DNA of 64,000 nt from Pseudomonadota bacterium (GTDB taxonomy: Bacteria; Pseudomonadota; Gammaproteobacteria; Xanthomonadales; Ahniellaceae), in contig JALHNO010000002.1 of the NCBI GenBank assembly GCA_022843465.1, positions 310,001 to 374,000 of the forward strand. Direction: 5' to 3'. Both the position numbers and the translations under genes were made by a program. Shown here in pieces: positions 27,924-37,593 of this stretch; position 1 is the stretch's first letter; each line of letters opens with the position of its first letter. The notes under the pieces were generated by a model. That model did no database searches and was not told the origin of the DNA. It saw only the letters and a program-made list of their open reading frames with translations.

Positions 27924-28993
27924 GCGTGCTCGATCTGGCGCGCCCAGAATTGCGCGCCTTGCAGCCGTATTCGTCGGCGCGGATGGAGGCGGCGGGCGGC
28001 CAGGTCTGGCTCAATGCCAACGAACTGCCATGGCCGCAGGCACAAGCCAGCGAAGCCGCGCTCAATCGCTATCCCGAGCCGCAGCCCGCCGCATTGATCG
28101 ATGGACTCGCCCAGCTCTACGGCGTGGCGCGTGATCAGGTCTTCGTCGGACGCGGCAGCGACGAAGCCATTGATCTGCTGACCCGCGGATTCTGTGCGGC
28201 CGGCGCCAGCAATGTGATCATCAGCCCGCCGACGTTCGGCATGTACGCGGTCGCCGCGCGCATCCAGGGTGCGGCAGTGCGTGAGGTGCCCCTGCGTGCC
28301 GAACGCGGCTATGCCCTGGATGTCGATGCCCTGCTGGCAGCGGTCAGTAGACAGACCCGACTGGTGCACGTCTGCACGCCCAATAATCCGACCGGAAACT
28401 GCCTGCCGTCCGAACAACTGGAGCGACTCGCCGAAGCCCTGCGTGGCCGCGCCGTTCTGGTGGTGGACGAAGCCTATGCCGAGTTCTCCGACGCCGCCAG
28501 TGCGACGCGATTGTTGCCACGATTCGACCACGTGGTGGTACTGCGCACGCTGAGCAAGGCGCATGGGCTGGCCGGCGCGCGCATCGGTGTGGCTCTGGCG
28601 GCGCCCGAGTTGATCGCACTGCTGCGCCGGATCATGCCGCCGTATCCCTTGCCGAGCGCATCGATCTCGGCCGCGCTGGCGGTCCTGCGACCGGAGGCAT
28701 TACGGCTCACCAGCGAACGCCTGCAGCTGATCCGTCAGCAGCGCGAACTGCTGCGGGTGGCCTTGGCTGGGCATCCCTGTGTGCTCGAGGTGCTGCCCTC
28801 CGAAGCCAATTTTCTGGCGGTGCGGTTCGTCGATGCGACAGCCATCTACGCGCGTCTGTCCGCCGCCGGCATCATCGTACGCAGTCTGCAGAAGTATCCC
28901 GGTTTGCACGATTCCCTGCGCGTATCGGTCGGCACGCCGGAGGAAAACGCCCTGCTGCTCGCCACACTCAATCAAGTTCAGAGGGCAGCATGA
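27920..28993 (+). CDS. hisC: Histidinol-phosphate aminotransferase
   Basis: 357 residues. TPNNPTG (153-159), DEAYAEF (183-189) and the PLP lysine K213 in [13 protein letters not shown] identify a HisC aminotransferase. This copy sits inside the his operon and is the natural imidazoleacetol-phosphate aminotransferase. It is clearly diverged from the copy at 697. Start overlaps hisD (ATGA). Confidence 0.95.
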   Translation: MSVLDLARPELRALQPYSSARMEAAGGQVWLNANELPWPQAQASEAALNRYPEPQPAALIDGLAQLYGVARDQVFVGRGSDEAIDLLTRGFCAAGASNVIISPPTFGMYAVAARIQGAAVREVPLRAERGYALDVDALLAAVSRQTRLVHVCTPNNPTGNCLPSEQLERLAEALRGRAVLVVDEAYAEFSDAASATRLLPRFDHVVVLRTLSKAHGLAGARIGVALAAPELIALLRRIMPPYPLPSASISAALAVLRPEALRLTSERLQLIRQQRELLRVALAGHPCVLEVLPSEANFLAVRFVDATAIYARLSAAGIIVRSLQKYPGLHDSLRVSVGTPEENALLLATLNQVQRAA

Positions 28994-30060
28994 GCCAGGC
29001 CCGAAAAATTCTCTTCCTTGATCGCGACGGCACCATGATCGAAGAGCCCGCCGACTTCCAGGTGGACACGCTGGAGAAAGTGCGACTGGTGCCCGGCGTG
29101 ATCCCGGCGCTGATCCGTTGCCGCGACGCCGGCTACCGGATGGTGATGGTCAGCAATCAGGACGGGCTCGGTACCGCGAGTTTTCCGACCGAGCACTTCG
29201 AGCGCGTGCAGCAGTTCGTGATTGCGCTGTTCGCATCCCAGGGTATCGAGTTCGATGCGATCCATATCGATCCGCACTTTGCCCACGAGAACACCACGAC
29301 GCGCAAGCCAGGCATCGGCATGATGCTCGACTACCTGCGCTCGGGTACGCTGGATTTTGCCCAGAGCGCGATGGTCGGTGATCGCGAGACCGATATCGAG
29401 TTTGCGCGCAATCTGGGCGTCCGCGGATTCAAGCTGGGTCCCGATGATTTCAGTTGGCCCGAGATTGCCCATCAGCTGGTCGACGCGCCGCGGGTGGCCG
29501 AGGTCGAACGCCGTACCAGTGAGACCCGAATCCGGGTGCGGGTCGATCTCGACCGCGAGGCGCCGGCTGAGGTCGCCAGCGGGATCGGTTTCTTCGACCA
29601 TATGCTGGAGCAGATCGGTCGCCATGGCGGTTTCTCGCTGAGCCTGATCTGCGCCGGCGATACCCATATCGATGAGCACCACAGTGTCGAGGATTCCGCG
29701 CTGGCGCTCGGTGAGGCACTGCGCAAGGCGCTGGGCGACAAGCGCGGCATTGCGCGCTACGGATTTACCCTGCCGATGGACGAGACTCTGGCCGAGGCCG
29801 CGCTGGATCTCTCCGGTCGTGCCCACTTTGTTTTTGATGGAAGTTTTCCGCGGCCGAATCTTGGCGAACTCTCGACCGAGATGGTGCCGCATTTCTTCCG
29901 CTCGCTATGCGATGCCATGGGTGCCAACCTGCATCTGAAGGTGCGCGGTGACAACACGCACCACATGGTCGAGGCCTGCTTCAAGGTGTTCGCGCGGGCG
30001 CTGCGGCAGGCGATCCGGCGCGAGGGCATGGCGATTCCCAGTACCAAGGGCACGCTGTGA
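28990..30060 (+). CDS. hisB: Bifunctional histidinol-phosphatase / imidazoleglycerol-phosphate dehydratase
   Basis: 356 residues. The N-terminal HAD phosphatase (about 1-165) has the nucleophile motif FLDRDGT (D11, D13) and a GDRETDIEFA motif. The C-terminal dehydratase (about 170-356) carries GIGFFDHMLEQIGRHGG, DEHHSVEDSALALGEAL and DNTHHMVEA metal ligands. The fusion is the enterobacterial/xanthomonad form and covers two non-consecutive steps. Confidence 0.96.
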   Translation: MSQARKILFLDRDGTMIEEPADFQVDTLEKVRLVPGVIPALIRCRDAGYRMVMVSNQDGLGTASFPTEHFERVQQFVIALFASQGIEFDAIHIDPHFAHENTTTRKPGIGMMLDYLRSGTLDFAQSAMVGDRETDIEFARNLGVRGFKLGPDDFSWPEIAHQLVDAPRVAEVERRTSETRIRVRVDLDREAPAEVASGIGFFDHMLEQIGRHGGFSLSLICAGDTHIDEHHSVEDSALALGEALRKALGDKRGIARYGFTLPMDETLAEAALDLSGRAHFVFDGSFPRPNLGELSTEMVPHFFRSLCDAMGANLHLKVRGDNTHHMVEACFKVFARALRQAIRREGMAIPSTKGTL

Positions 30061-30665
30061 GCGGTACCCGCGATGTCGTGCTGGTCGATGCCGGCGGCAG
30101 CAATATCGCCTCGGTGCAGGCGGCGTTCGAACGCATCGGCGTGGTTGCCGAGATGACTGCCGATGCCGGTCGGATTGCGCGCGCCAGTCACGTGGTGCTG
30201 CCCGGCGTCGGCGCCGCAGGTCCGGGCATGCAGCGCCTGCACGAACTCGGACTGACCGAGGTCATCGGCAGTCTCCGCCAGCCGGTACTCGGCGTCTGTC
30301 TGGGCATGCAGCTGCTGTTCGTGCAGTCCGAGGAGGCCGAAAGCCGTTGCCTCGGCATCATTCCCGGCACGGTGCGACGCTTCAGCGAGGCAGTTTCCGG
30401 ACGGGTCCCGCATATGGGCTGGAACCAGTTGCAGATCGAGCGACCCTCGGTCTTGCTGGATGGCATCGAATCGGGTGCCTACGCCTACTTCGTGCACAGT
30501 TACGCGGCACCGACGGGCGATCATGCACTGGCCTCCTGCTGCTATGGCAGTTCATTCGCGGCGGTCGTTGCGCGCAACAATTTTCACGGCGCGCAGTTTC
30601 ACCCCGAGCGCTCGTCGGCGGTCGGCAGTCGCTTGCTGAAAAATTTCCTGGGGCTGACCGGATGA
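30057..30665 (+). CDS. hisH: Imidazole glycerol phosphate synthase, glutaminase subunit
   Basis: 202 residues, class I glutamine amidotransferase. The nucleophile C81 is in GVCLGMQLLF, and the His-Glu pair is in FHPERSSAVG. Supplies ammonia to HisF. It starts with GTG overlapping the hisB stop (GTGA) and its end overlaps hisA (ATGA). Confidence 0.95.
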   Translation: MSGTRDVVLVDAGGSNIASVQAAFERIGVVAEMTADAGRIARASHVVLPGVGAAGPGMQRLHELGLTEVIGSLRQPVLGVCLGMQLLFVQSEEAESRCLGIIPGTVRRFSEAVSGRVPHMGWNQLQIERPSVLLDGIESGAYAYFVHSYAAPTGDHALASCCYGSSFAAVVARNNFHGAQFHPERSSAVGSRLLKNFLGLTG

Positions 30666-31390
30666 TCCGCATTCCCGCCATCGATCTGCGCGCGGGCAGG
30701 GTGGTACGCCTGCGTCAGGGTGACTACGCCGCTGAGACACGCTATGCGTCGGACCCCGTGGAGTTGGCACTGCGCTATGCCGAGGAGGGCGCCAGCCATT
30801 TGCATCTGGTCGACCTGGATGCCGCGCGCGCCGGTGTTTCCGATCAGCGCGATCTGATGGCGGCGATGGCGCGCGAGAGCGGACTGCAGGTCCAGGCCGG
30901 CGGCGGCGTGCGTGCGCGCGAGGATATTCTCGCCCTGCTCGATGCCGGAATGTCCCGCGTGGTGATCGGCAGTCTCGCTGTGCGTGCTCCCGACCTGGTA
31001 TTGGCCTGGGCCGAAGAATTCGGCGCCGATCGCATCCTGGTTGCGCTGGATGCGCGTGCCGATGCCACCGGCATCTACCGTTTGCCGGTGGCAGGTTGGA
31101 CCGAAGCGACCTCGTTGCGCTTGCAGGAACGCTTGCAACAGTTCGTTGCCGGCGGACTCCAGGATTTTCTCTGCACAGATATCGAGCGCGATGGCATGCT
31201 GTCGGGTCCCAATATCGATCTCTATCGCGACCTGCAGGCGCAGTTTCCCTCCGCGCGCTTCCAGGCCTCGGGTGGACTGTCCAGTCTTGAGGATCTGCGC
31301 GCACTCGCCGACAGTGGCTGTGCCGCCGTGGTGATGGGGCGTGCCCTGCTGGAAGGTCGCTTCACCCTGGCCGAGGCGCTGTCATGTTGA
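30662..31390 (+). CDS. hisA: Phosphoribosylformimino-5-aminoimidazole carboxamide ribotide isomerase
   Basis: 242 residues, (beta/alpha)8 barrel. Starts [17 protein letters not shown] with the catalytic Asp in AIDL, and repeats the half-barrel phosphate-binding pattern ([23 protein letters not shown]). The frame is open about 700 bases upstream, but ATG 30662 overlapping the hisH stop is the correct start. It overlaps hisF by 7 bases. Confidence 0.96.
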   Translation: MIRIPAIDLRAGRVVRLRQGDYAAETRYASDPVELALRYAEEGASHLHLVDLDAARAGVSDQRDLMAAMARESGLQVQAGGGVRAREDILALLDAGMSRVVIGSLAVRAPDLVLAWAEEFGADRILVALDARADATGIYRLPVAGWTEATSLRLQERLQQFVAGGLQDFLCTDIERDGMLSGPNIDLYRDLQAQFPSARFQASGGLSSLEDLRALADSGCAAVVMGRALLEGRFTLAEALSC

Positions 31391-32151
31391 GCCGTCGCAT
31401 CATTCCCTGTCTGGATGTCCGCGACGGCAAGGTGGTCAAGGGTGTCCGTTTTCGCGACCATGTGGTGATGGGTGGCATCGAGGAACTGGCCCAGCGCTAT
31501 CGCGATGAGGGTGCCGACGAACTGGTGTTCTACGACATCAGTGCCAGTCCCGAGGGTCGCGTCGCCGATCCGCAATGGGTGCGTCGGGTGGCGCGCGTGC
31601 TGGATATTCCGTTCTGTGTCGCCGGCGGTATCCGCAGTGTCGACGATGCCCGCCGCATTCTGTACAGCGGTGCCGACAAGATTTCGGTCAACTCGCCGGC
31701 GCTTGAACGGCCCCAGTTGATCGACGAACTCGCAGCTGCGTTCGGCGTGCAGTGCGTAGTCGTCGGTGTCGACAGTCAGCGTGTTGATGGCGAATGGCGC
31801 GTGCACCAGTACACCGGCGATCCCGATCGGGCGCGTGGTCTGGCGCGGACAACGCTCGAGTGGGTAAGCGAGGCGGTGCAGCGCGGTGCCGGCGAAATCG
31901 TGCTGAACTGCATGAGTTTCGACGGCGTCCGCAGCGGCTACGATATCGACCAGCTGCGCGCGGTGCGGGCGCGTTGCAGTGTCCCGCTGATCGCCTCGGG
32001 CGGCGCTGGATGTATTGAGCATTTTGCCGAAGTATTTGCGCGGGCTGACGTCGACGGCGCCTTGGCGGCCAGTGTGTTTCATGGCGGTGCCATCGCGATC
32101 CCGGCACTCAAGCAGTTTCTGATCGAGCAGGGAGTGGCCATACGCCCATGA
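31384..32151 (+). CDS. hisF: Imidazole glycerol phosphate synthase, cyclase subunit
   Basis: 255 residues, barrel homologous to HisA. Starts [23 protein letters not shown] with catalytic Asp in CLDV. The phosphate sites read [13 protein letters not shown] and [12 protein letters not shown]. Uses ammonia from HisH to close the imidazole ring, releasing AICAR. Confidence 0.96.
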   Translation: MLSRRIIPCLDVRDGKVVKGVRFRDHVVMGGIEELAQRYRDEGADELVFYDISASPEGRVADPQWVRRVARVLDIPFCVAGGIRSVDDARRILYSGADKISVNSPALERPQLIDELAAAFGVQCVVVGVDSQRVDGEWRVHQYTGDPDRARGLARTTLEWVSEAVQRGAGEIVLNCMSFDGVRSGYDIDQLRAVRARCSVPLIASGGAGCIEHFAEVFARADVDGALAASVFHGGAIAIPALKQFLIEQGVAIRP

Positions 32152-32768
32152 ACAGCGCACTGGATATCGACGCCATCGACTGGGCCAAGGGTGCTGGTCT
32201 GCTGCCGGCCATCGTGCAGGACGCCGTCGGCGGCCGTGTGCTGATGCTCGGCTACATGAACCGCGAAGCCCTGGAGCAGACCCTGAGCTCGCGTCGGGTG
32301 ACCTTCTACAGCCGCAGCCGGGAGACCCTCTGGACCAAGGGTGAGTCGTCCGGCAATGGGCTCGATCTGGTCGATGTTGTCATCGACTGCGACCGCGATA
32401 CCTTGCTGGTACTGGCGCATCCGCAGGGACCGACCTGTCATCGCCAGACCGATACCTGTTTCGATCCGACGCCCGAACCGCTGATGGCGGAACTTGGTCG
32501 GCTCGATGCACTGATCGCGCAGCGGGTTCGTGATCGACCCGAAGGCAGCTATACCACCAGGCTGATCGAGCAGGGCGCGCTGCGCGTCGCCCAGAAAGTG
32601 GGCGAGGAGGGCGTCGAAACCGCGCTCGCCGGTGCCGCACAGTCGACCGAACAGCTGATCGGCGAGGCCGCCGATCTGGTCTATCACCTTGGCGTGCTGA
32701 TGCATGTGCGCGGCAGTTCGCTTGCCGATGTGCTGACACGGTTGCGCGAACGCCGGCGCGAACCCTGA
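32148..32768 (+). CDS. hisI: Bifunctional phosphoribosyl-AMP cyclohydrolase / phosphoribosyl-ATP pyrophosphatase
   Basis: 206 residues. The HisI cyclohydrolase domain (about 1-115) has [29 protein letters not shown] and the zinc-ligand CHRQTDTCF. The HisE pyrophosphatase domain follows with SYTTRL and [13 protein letters not shown]. It carries steps 2 and 3 of the pathway and is the last his gene; its stop overlaps the next start by one base. Confidence 0.95.
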   Translation: MNSALDIDAIDWAKGAGLLPAIVQDAVGGRVLMLGYMNREALEQTLSSRRVTFYSRSRETLWTKGESSGNGLDLVDVVIDCDRDTLLVLAHPQGPTCHRQTDTCFDPTPEPLMAELGRLDALIAQRVRDRPEGSYTTRLIEQGALRVAQKVGEEGVETALAGAAQSTEQLIGEAADLVYHLGVLMHVRGSSLADVLTRLRERRREP

Positions 32769-33712
32769 TGCCAGTGTGGACCACCCTTGATGCCCAGCCG
32801 CCGCGCATCATCGCGCACCGCGGCGCATCCGGCCTGCGCCCGGAGCACACGCTGGAAGGCTATCGGCTGGCGATTGAATCCGGTTGCGATGTGATCGAGC
32901 CGGATCTGGTCGCCAGTCGCGATGGCGTGCTGCTGGCACGCCATGAACGCGAGTTGTCACGCAGTACCGATGTGCGCAGTCGAGCGGAATGGTCGACACG
33001 CGCAAATGCAGATTCGCCGCCGCCGCAGCACTGGTACACCGACGAGCATGATTATCAGAGCCTGAGCCTGCTGCGCGCGATCCAGCCGTTTCCCCGCCGC
33101 AGCAAGGCCTACGACGGACAGTTTGCGATTCCGACCTTCGACCAGGTGATCGCGTTGGCCGCGGAGCGTTGGCAGCACGGGCTGCCGCTGGCGATCTACC
33201 CCGAGCTGAAAGACCCGGCCCTGCTGCTGCAACGCGGAATCGATATTGCAGCCCTGCTGATCGCCGCCTTGCAGCGGCACGGCTTGACTGCGGCGCAGCA
33301 GTTGCCTGGCCAGTCCGATCGCTGCTGGGTTCAGTGCTTCGAACTGGAGCCGCTGCAGCGTGTACACACGGCCTGCGGTCTGCCCGTGTTTGCACTGCAT
33401 GACGCGCTATCCGTAGCTGCGCTGCGGCAGTTGTCGGTCTCGGCGCCCTGGTTGTCCGGTGTGGCATTGTCCAAGGCTGCGCTGATCGGTGCCACAGCGG
33501 TGCCTGGTCTGGTCGAGCTGGCACATCAATTGGGCTGGCAGGTACATGTCTGGACGCTGCGCGATGACGCTGTGCTGGGCGGCTTTGCCAATGTCGACGC
33601 CGAGTATGCCGAGCTGTTTGCGCTCGGCGTCGATGCGCTGTTCTGTGACTTTCCGGACAGCGCGCTCAGGGCGCGTCAACGCTGGACTTGCTCGCCGGAA
33701 ACACCGGCGTAA
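32768..33712 (+). CDS. Glycerophosphodiester phosphodiesterase family protein
   Basis: 314 residues, TIM-barrel GDPD family. The N-terminal motif AHRGASGLRPEHTLEGY supplies His and Arg, EPDLVASRDGVLLARHE the Glu/Asp/His of the active site, and ELKDP the third acid. No signal peptide, so probably cytoplasmic. It hydrolyses glycerophosphodiesters to glycerol-3-phosphate and alcohol. It is attached to the end of the his operon (ATG shares the A of the hisI TGA). Its last 47 bases overlap the convergent C13 peptidase gene. Confidence 0.88.
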   Translation: MPVWTTLDAQPPRIIAHRGASGLRPEHTLEGYRLAIESGCDVIEPDLVASRDGVLLARHERELSRSTDVRSRAEWSTRANADSPPPQHWYTDEHDYQSLSLLRAIQPFPRRSKAYDGQFAIPTFDQVIALAAERWQHGLPLAIYPELKDPALLLQRGIDIAALLIAALQRHGLTAAQQLPGQSDRCWVQCFELEPLQRVHTACGLPVFALHDALSVAALRQLSVSAPWLSGVALSKAALIGATAVPGLVELAHQLGWQVHVWTLRDDAVLGGFANVDAEYAELFALGVDALFCDFPDSALRARQRWTCSPETPA

Positions 33713-35102
33713 ACGCGAGCGGCTCACCCACCTGATGCTGGCTTCGCCACTGTGCGAGTTTCGCCGCCATACGCATGCCACTGGCGATCTGTGGCTTCGA
33801 GGCGACGATAGCCTGGTCCTCTTCACGGGCAGCAATCGCGCGTCGGGCCGCGGTGAATGCGGTGATGAAATCGTCGCTGGCATTCAGCGCTTCGGCAAAG
33901 TAGGCACGTCCGAAGTAGGTGATATCGGATTCGGCGCCACAACCGAAGGAGGTTCGGTCGGCGCGCGAAGCGGTCATCACCAGGCTGGTAGCGGATTTCA
34001 GTCGCGGAATGTAGCCGCCGCTGTAGCAGGCGGAAATGGCGCTGACGTGCCAGCTGATGGCGGCATCGGAGAGTGCCGACGAAATGATTTCAGGCGTGAT
34101 CTGACGAAGTGGCAGGCCCGCCAGCTCAATCATCAATTCGTGTTCTTCGCTGCCGTGCGAACTGACGAACAGGAACACGATGTCCTCTTCGGCATCGATC
34201 AGCTTGCCGATACCCTGCAGACTGCGGCGCAGATTGCGTTCGGTTGCCAGCGGCGTGGTATCCAGCGTCTGCTTGTGGTTGATCAGGGACAGACTGCGCC
34301 CGCGTGTCGCGAAGCGCTGGTCGAACAGTGCTTGCGCGTACAGCACTTCATTGGCAAACACATTCTCGCTGGCATAAGCCGCGACTCCGACGAAATAGAT
34401 GTCGATCTGACCGGGCACCTGCGGCTGCAGCGTGGACAGCAGCTGATCGACGCGCGCGTCCTGCACGGCGAACAGGTCCTCGATCGACTGCCCATCCGGA
34501 AGCAGTGGCGGGGCCTCGACTTCCTCCTCGGTTTCCTCATCGCCGCCCCAGCCGTAGATGTATTCGAGGCTGTAGGTTGTTGCCATGTGCGGCAGCGCAA
34601 AGCCGAGCGCGGTGAACACGGCGAACGCCAGCACGCGAACCCAGTCCCAGCTCGGCTCCAGCCAATGCCAGAGTCGCAGCGAAGCCAGGAAACTCCATAC
34701 CGCAACTGCCGGCACCAGTTCGGGTTGACCGAATACGATCCAGCTCGAGTCGAAATCCGGTGTCGCCGCGAGCACGGGCAGGATGAAGGCGCGCATGATC
34801 AGGCCCATCACCACCAGCCAGCTCGCAATCGACCACAGCCAGGCCGGTCGTTGGGCCATCTGGCTGAGAAAGGTCGCCAGCAGCAGGCACTTCGTCACCG
34901 TCAGTGCACTGCCCTCGAGTCCATCGAGGAAGAATTCCCGCGGCGCGTCCACCAGCAGCAGATTGAGCAGGATGTCGCCGAGCACCGACAACAGAACCGC
35001 CAGCCAGAACGTCGCCGCACCGCCGGCTGCCATCCGCTGCCGGAATCCGAGCAGTAGACTGAACCGGAGTCCGGCGATCAGGGTCGAGCCGGTCTCATTC
35101 AT
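33666..35102 (-). CDS. Membrane-anchored C13-family (legumain/caspase-like) cysteine peptidase
   Basis: 478 residues. Five or so membrane helices occupy about 30-175, followed by an acidic linker (GGDEETEEEVEAP). A C13/caspase-fold domain then runs from about 232 to 440 with IYFVGVAAYASENVF, the catalytic H316 in FVSSHGSEEHEL and C359 in ISACYSGGYI. Bacterial members of this Pfam group are largely uncharacterised. The start overlaps the mtnC stop (ATGA), making it the last gene of the methionine-salvage operon. Activation or substrate cannot be predicted. Confidence 0.85.
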   Translation of the reverse strand: MNETGSTLIAGLRFSLLLGFRQRMAAGGAATFWLAVLLSVLGDILLNLLLVDAPREFFLDGLEGSALTVTKCLLLATFLSQMAQRPAWLWSIASWLVVMGLIMRAFILPVLAATPDFDSSWIVFGQPELVPAVAVWSFLASLRLWHWLEPSWDWVRVLAFAVFTALGFALPHMATTYSLEYIYGWGGDEETEEEVEAPPLLPDGQSIEDLFAVQDARVDQLLSTLQPQVPGQIDIYFVGVAAYASENVFANEVLYAQALFDQRFATRGRSLSLINHKQTLDTTPLATERNLRRSLQGIGKLIDAEEDIVFLFVSSHGSEEHELMIELAGLPLRQITPEIISSALSDAAISWHVSAISACYSGGYIPRLKSATSLVMTASRADRTSFGCGAESDITYFGRAYFAEALNASDDFITAFTAARRAIAAREEDQAIVASKPQIASGMRMAAKLAQWRSQHQVGEPLAFTPVFPASKSSVDAP

Positions 35103-35791
35103 GCGATCGAATCCAGATCAATGTCCCGCATGCTGGCCACGCATTTGTGGTCGCCGCGCGATTCCGGCGGGGCATCGGGGCGCACCAGTTGTACCGTGTG
35201 CAGGCCCGCTTCGCGGGCGGCGTCCAGCTCGGCTTCAATATCGGACAGGAAGACGATCTCACCCGCTGGCCGGCCGATTTCGCTGGCAATCCGACGATAG
35301 GAATCCGACTCGCGTTTGCCACCGCTGGTGGTATCGAAATAGGCATCGAACAGTGGCGTCAGATCACCGAACACGCTGTATCGGAAAAACAGCTTCTGCG
35401 CCGCGATCGAGCCGCTGCTGTACACATTCAGCCGGTGTCCCTGGACATGCCAGCGGCGCAGGGCGTCATAGGCGTCGACATAGACATGTGCGGTGAAGTC
35501 GCCGTGCGCATAGCCTTCGGCCCAGATCATGCCCTGGATCGATTTCAGCGGCGTGATCTTGCGGTCCTCATCGGTCCAGCGCAGCAGGGCAGCGATCTGC
35601 TGGTCGAGGCTTGCCGTCGGCTCAGCGAGCTCGGCGCTGACCGCAGCAAGTGCCTGCTGCACGGGAGCCGCAGCGTGATGCCTGCGGACATAGTCGGGCA
35701 GTCGCGCCCGCGCATACGGAAACAGCACCTTGTGGACAAAATCGATACGACTGGTGGTGCCCTCGATGTCGGTCAGAACGACGGGCTTCAT
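35099..35791 (-). CDS. mtnC: Enolase-phosphatase E1 (acireductone synthase)
   Basis: 230 residues of the HAD superfamily. D8 in VLTDIEGTTSRIDFV is the nucleophile; YSSGSIAAQKLFF and EIVFLSDIEAELDAAREAG supply motifs II and IV. It enolises and dephosphorylates 2,3-diketo-5-methylthiopentyl-1-phosphate to acireductone, the substrate of MtnD. ATG 35791 overlaps the mtnD stop; the open frame upstream is mtnD in another frame. Confidence 0.95.
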   Translation of the reverse strand: MKPVVLTDIEGTTSRIDFVHKVLFPYARARLPDYVRRHHAAAPVQQALAAVSAELAEPTASLDQQIAALLRWTDEDRKITPLKSIQGMIWAEGYAHGDFTAHVYVDAYDALRRWHVQGHRLNVYSSGSIAAQKLFFRYSVFGDLTPLFDAYFDTTSGGKRESDSYRRIASEIGRPAGEIVFLSDIEAELDAAREAGLHTVQLVRPDAPPESRGDHKCVASMRDIDLDSIA

Positions 35792-36336
35792 CAGTTCTCC
35801 AGCCTGGGGAATTTTTCGGCGATATCGGTGCCGGTGAAGTCGGCAACCCAGCCGGCCGGATTGGTGAACAACCGGATCGCGATGAAGTAGGGATTCGGTC
35901 CCATATCGAACCAGTGCCGGGTATTGTCCGGGACACCGATCAGATCGCCCTGCTCGCACAATACTTCGTACACCTGGTCGTCGAGGTGCAGGCTGAACAG
36001 CCCACTGCCCGCAACGAAGAAGCGCACCTCGTCCTCGCTGTGGCGGTGCTCGTTGAGAAATTTCTGACGAAATGCCGCCTTCTCCGGGTGATCCGGGTTG
36101 AGGCTGACGACATCGACGGCGACGTAACCCTTTTCCTGCTGCAGGCGCTCGATGTCGGCGCGGTAGGCGGCGATCACTTCGTCCTGGCTGGCGCCTGGGG
36201 TCAGTTGCACGGGCGTCTGCCAGCGCTCGAACCGGATGCCGCGGGCATTGAGCAGACTGGCGATGACGCCACCGTCACTGGTTTCGGTATGTGGTCTGGC
36301 CGGCGTTTGTTCGCCATAGATGCGCAGTCGTGTCAT
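35791..36336 (-). CDS. mtnD: Acireductone dioxygenase
   Basis: 181 residues, cupin. Metal ligands are in HRHSEDEVRFFVAGSG (HxHxxxE) and a downstream His in IGVPDNTRHWFDMG. With iron it makes the keto-acid precursor of methionine plus formate; with nickel an off-pathway reaction is known in the family. Overlaps mtnB and mtnC by ATGA. Confidence 0.95.
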   Translation of the reverse strand: MTRLRIYGEQTPARPHTETSDGGVIASLLNARGIRFERWQTPVQLTPGASQDEVIAAYRADIERLQQEKGYVAVDVVSLNPDHPEKAAFRQKFLNEHRHSEDEVRFFVAGSGLFSLHLDDQVYEVLCEQGDLIGVPDNTRHWFDMGPNPYFIAIRLFTNPAGWVADFTGTDIAEKFPRLEN

Positions 36337-36998
36337 CAGCGCAGTCTCCTCAGATCAAGTTCACAGGACAGCAGAAATTCGAAGGCATCCAGATGCCGGC
36401 GGGTTTCGGCCATGTCGCGGCCCCAGGCGTAGATGCCGTGACCATCGATCAGATAGCCGGTTCCGCGCGGCGTGCCATGCTGCAACTGGCGCGACTCGCC
36501 ATCGGCGAGCCAGTCTTCGACATAGCCTGCCAATTCGGTCATGTCCTGACTGTTGGGGAATACCGGCACCCGCATCAGGGCCTCGTGGCTGTCGAAGCCG
36601 CGAAAGGCCTTGAGCAATTCATAGCCCGCCAGATTCAGCTCGCCGGCTTCGCCGTACAGGCGCGAGGCGACAGTCTGGTTGTGTGAGTGGGTATGCAGTA
36701 CACAGCCGATCTCCGGGTCGCGCGCATAGAGTTGGGTATGCAGCAGGGTTTCCGCCGATGGCCGGTGCTCGGAACCGACGGCGCGGCCGTGCAGGTCGAC
36801 GACCATGATGTCGTCCTCGTGCAGATGCCCCTTGTCGCGTCCGGAAATCGTGATGGCGACGTGCAGATCGCTCAGGCGCATCGAGAAATTGCTGCTGGTC
36901 GCCGGCGTCCAGCCGAGTGCCGCCAGTTCGCGACCACACTGGGCAAGGGCGATGGCGCATTCACGCCAGCGTTGGTGTTCGTATGGCAAGCTCATCAT
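36336..36998 (-). CDS. mtnB: Methylthioribulose-1-phosphate dehydratase
   Basis: 220 residues from ATG 36998, close to the family's usual length; an upstream in-frame ATG at 37058 would add 20 untypical residues. Class II aldolase fold with [20 protein letters not shown], zinc ligands in [12 protein letters not shown] and a distal His in [12 protein letters not shown]. It is the first gene of the operon mtnB-mtnD-mtnC-C13 peptidase. mtnA and the nucleosidase/kinase steps are not in this window. Confidence 0.93.
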   Translation of the reverse strand: MMSLPYEHQRWRECAIALAQCGRELAALGWTPATSSNFSMRLSDLHVAITISGRDKGHLHEDDIMVVDLHGRAVGSEHRPSAETLLHTQLYARDPEIGCVLHTHSHNQTVASRLYGEAGELNLAGYELLKAFRGFDSHEALMRVPVFPNSQDMTELAGYVEDWLADGESRQLQHGTPRGTGYLIDGHGIYAWGRDMAETRRHLDAFEFLLSCELDLRRLR

Positions 36999-37014
36999 CA
37001 ATCCGGAAGGGTAA

Positions 37015-37032
37015 GCTTGACCAGGGTCAAGC
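37015..37032. promoter_or_regulatory. Perfect 18-bp inverted repeat between mtnB and the HiPIP gene
   Basis: GCTTGACC-AG-GGTCAAGC lies 17 bases upstream of mtnB and 67 bases upstream of the HiPIP start. A dyad of this length in a short divergent intergenic region is a possible operator. No regulator is identified and no clear promoter elements can be paired with it. Confidence 0.4.
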
Positions 37033-37098
37033 CGAGAAGCGGAAATATAGCGCATCATCCCCTGACGAAAGCGTCTTCAACCTCGATGGAGTGGAGTC

Positions 37099-37434
37099 AT
37101 GAGCAAGCAGATCAGTCGCCGCAGTTTTCTGAAGAACTCCGCGCTCGCCGCGTTGGTGCCGCTCGGGCTCAGCGCGGTAGCGCAGCGCGTGCACGCTGCC
37201 GAATTGCCGCACCTGGATGAGGCCGACCCGACCGCCGCGGCACTCGGCTACAAGCACGACACCAGCAAGGTCGATTCGGCCAAGTACCCGGCCCACAAGC
37301 CGGCCCAGATCTGCGACGGTTGCACCCTGATCCAGGGCACCGCCGGCGAAGCCTGGCGACCCTGTGGCATCTTCCCCGGCAAGGCCGTCAATGCCAAGGG
37401 CTGGTGCGCCGCCTTCGCCGCCAAGCCCGCTTAG
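37099..37434 (+). CDS. High-potential iron-sulfur protein (HiPIP)
   Basis: 111 residues. A twin-arginine signal (SRRSFLKNSALAALVPLGL) is followed by a short mature domain whose four cysteines (ICDGC, RPCGIFPG, KGWCAAF) fit the HiPIP cluster pattern. It is exported folded by Tat and carries a [4Fe-4S] centre used as a soluble periplasmic electron carrier. GGAGTGGAG precedes the ATG. It is divergent from the mtn operon and followed by REP-type repeats. Confidence 0.93.
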   Translation: MSKQISRRSFLKNSALAALVPLGLSAVAQRVHAAELPHLDEADPTAAALGYKHDTSKVDSAKYPAHKPAQICDGCTLIQGTAGEAWRPCGIFPGKAVNAKGWCAAFAAKPA

Positions 37435-37449
37435 CTGGAGCACCCCCAT

Positions 37450-37528
37450 ACCGCTTGCGGGAGCGCGCCCGGGTGAGAGCAAGGCCACTCCCTCTCCCGC
37501 TTGCGGGAGAGGGCCGGGGTGAGGGCAA
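37450..37528. repeat. Two adjacent REP-type palindromic repeats
   Basis: The second copy (37490-37528) has a perfect 11-bp stem CCCTCTCCCGC / GCGGGAGAGGG with a TT loop, followed by CCGGGGTGAGGGC. The first copy (37450-37480) keeps the core CCGCTTGCGGGAG and CCGGGTGAGAGC but its left arm is eroded. This sequence class is familiar as scattered intergenic repeats in xanthomonads and pseudomonads. It sits between the HiPIP gene and the tRNA and may serve as the HiPIP mRNA 3' end. Confidence 0.75.
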
Positions 37529-37593
37529 ACACACCTGTATGAACCGGGCTGCTGGCGCCGCCCATCGATTTCACCGAAGATAGTCACTCCAGC

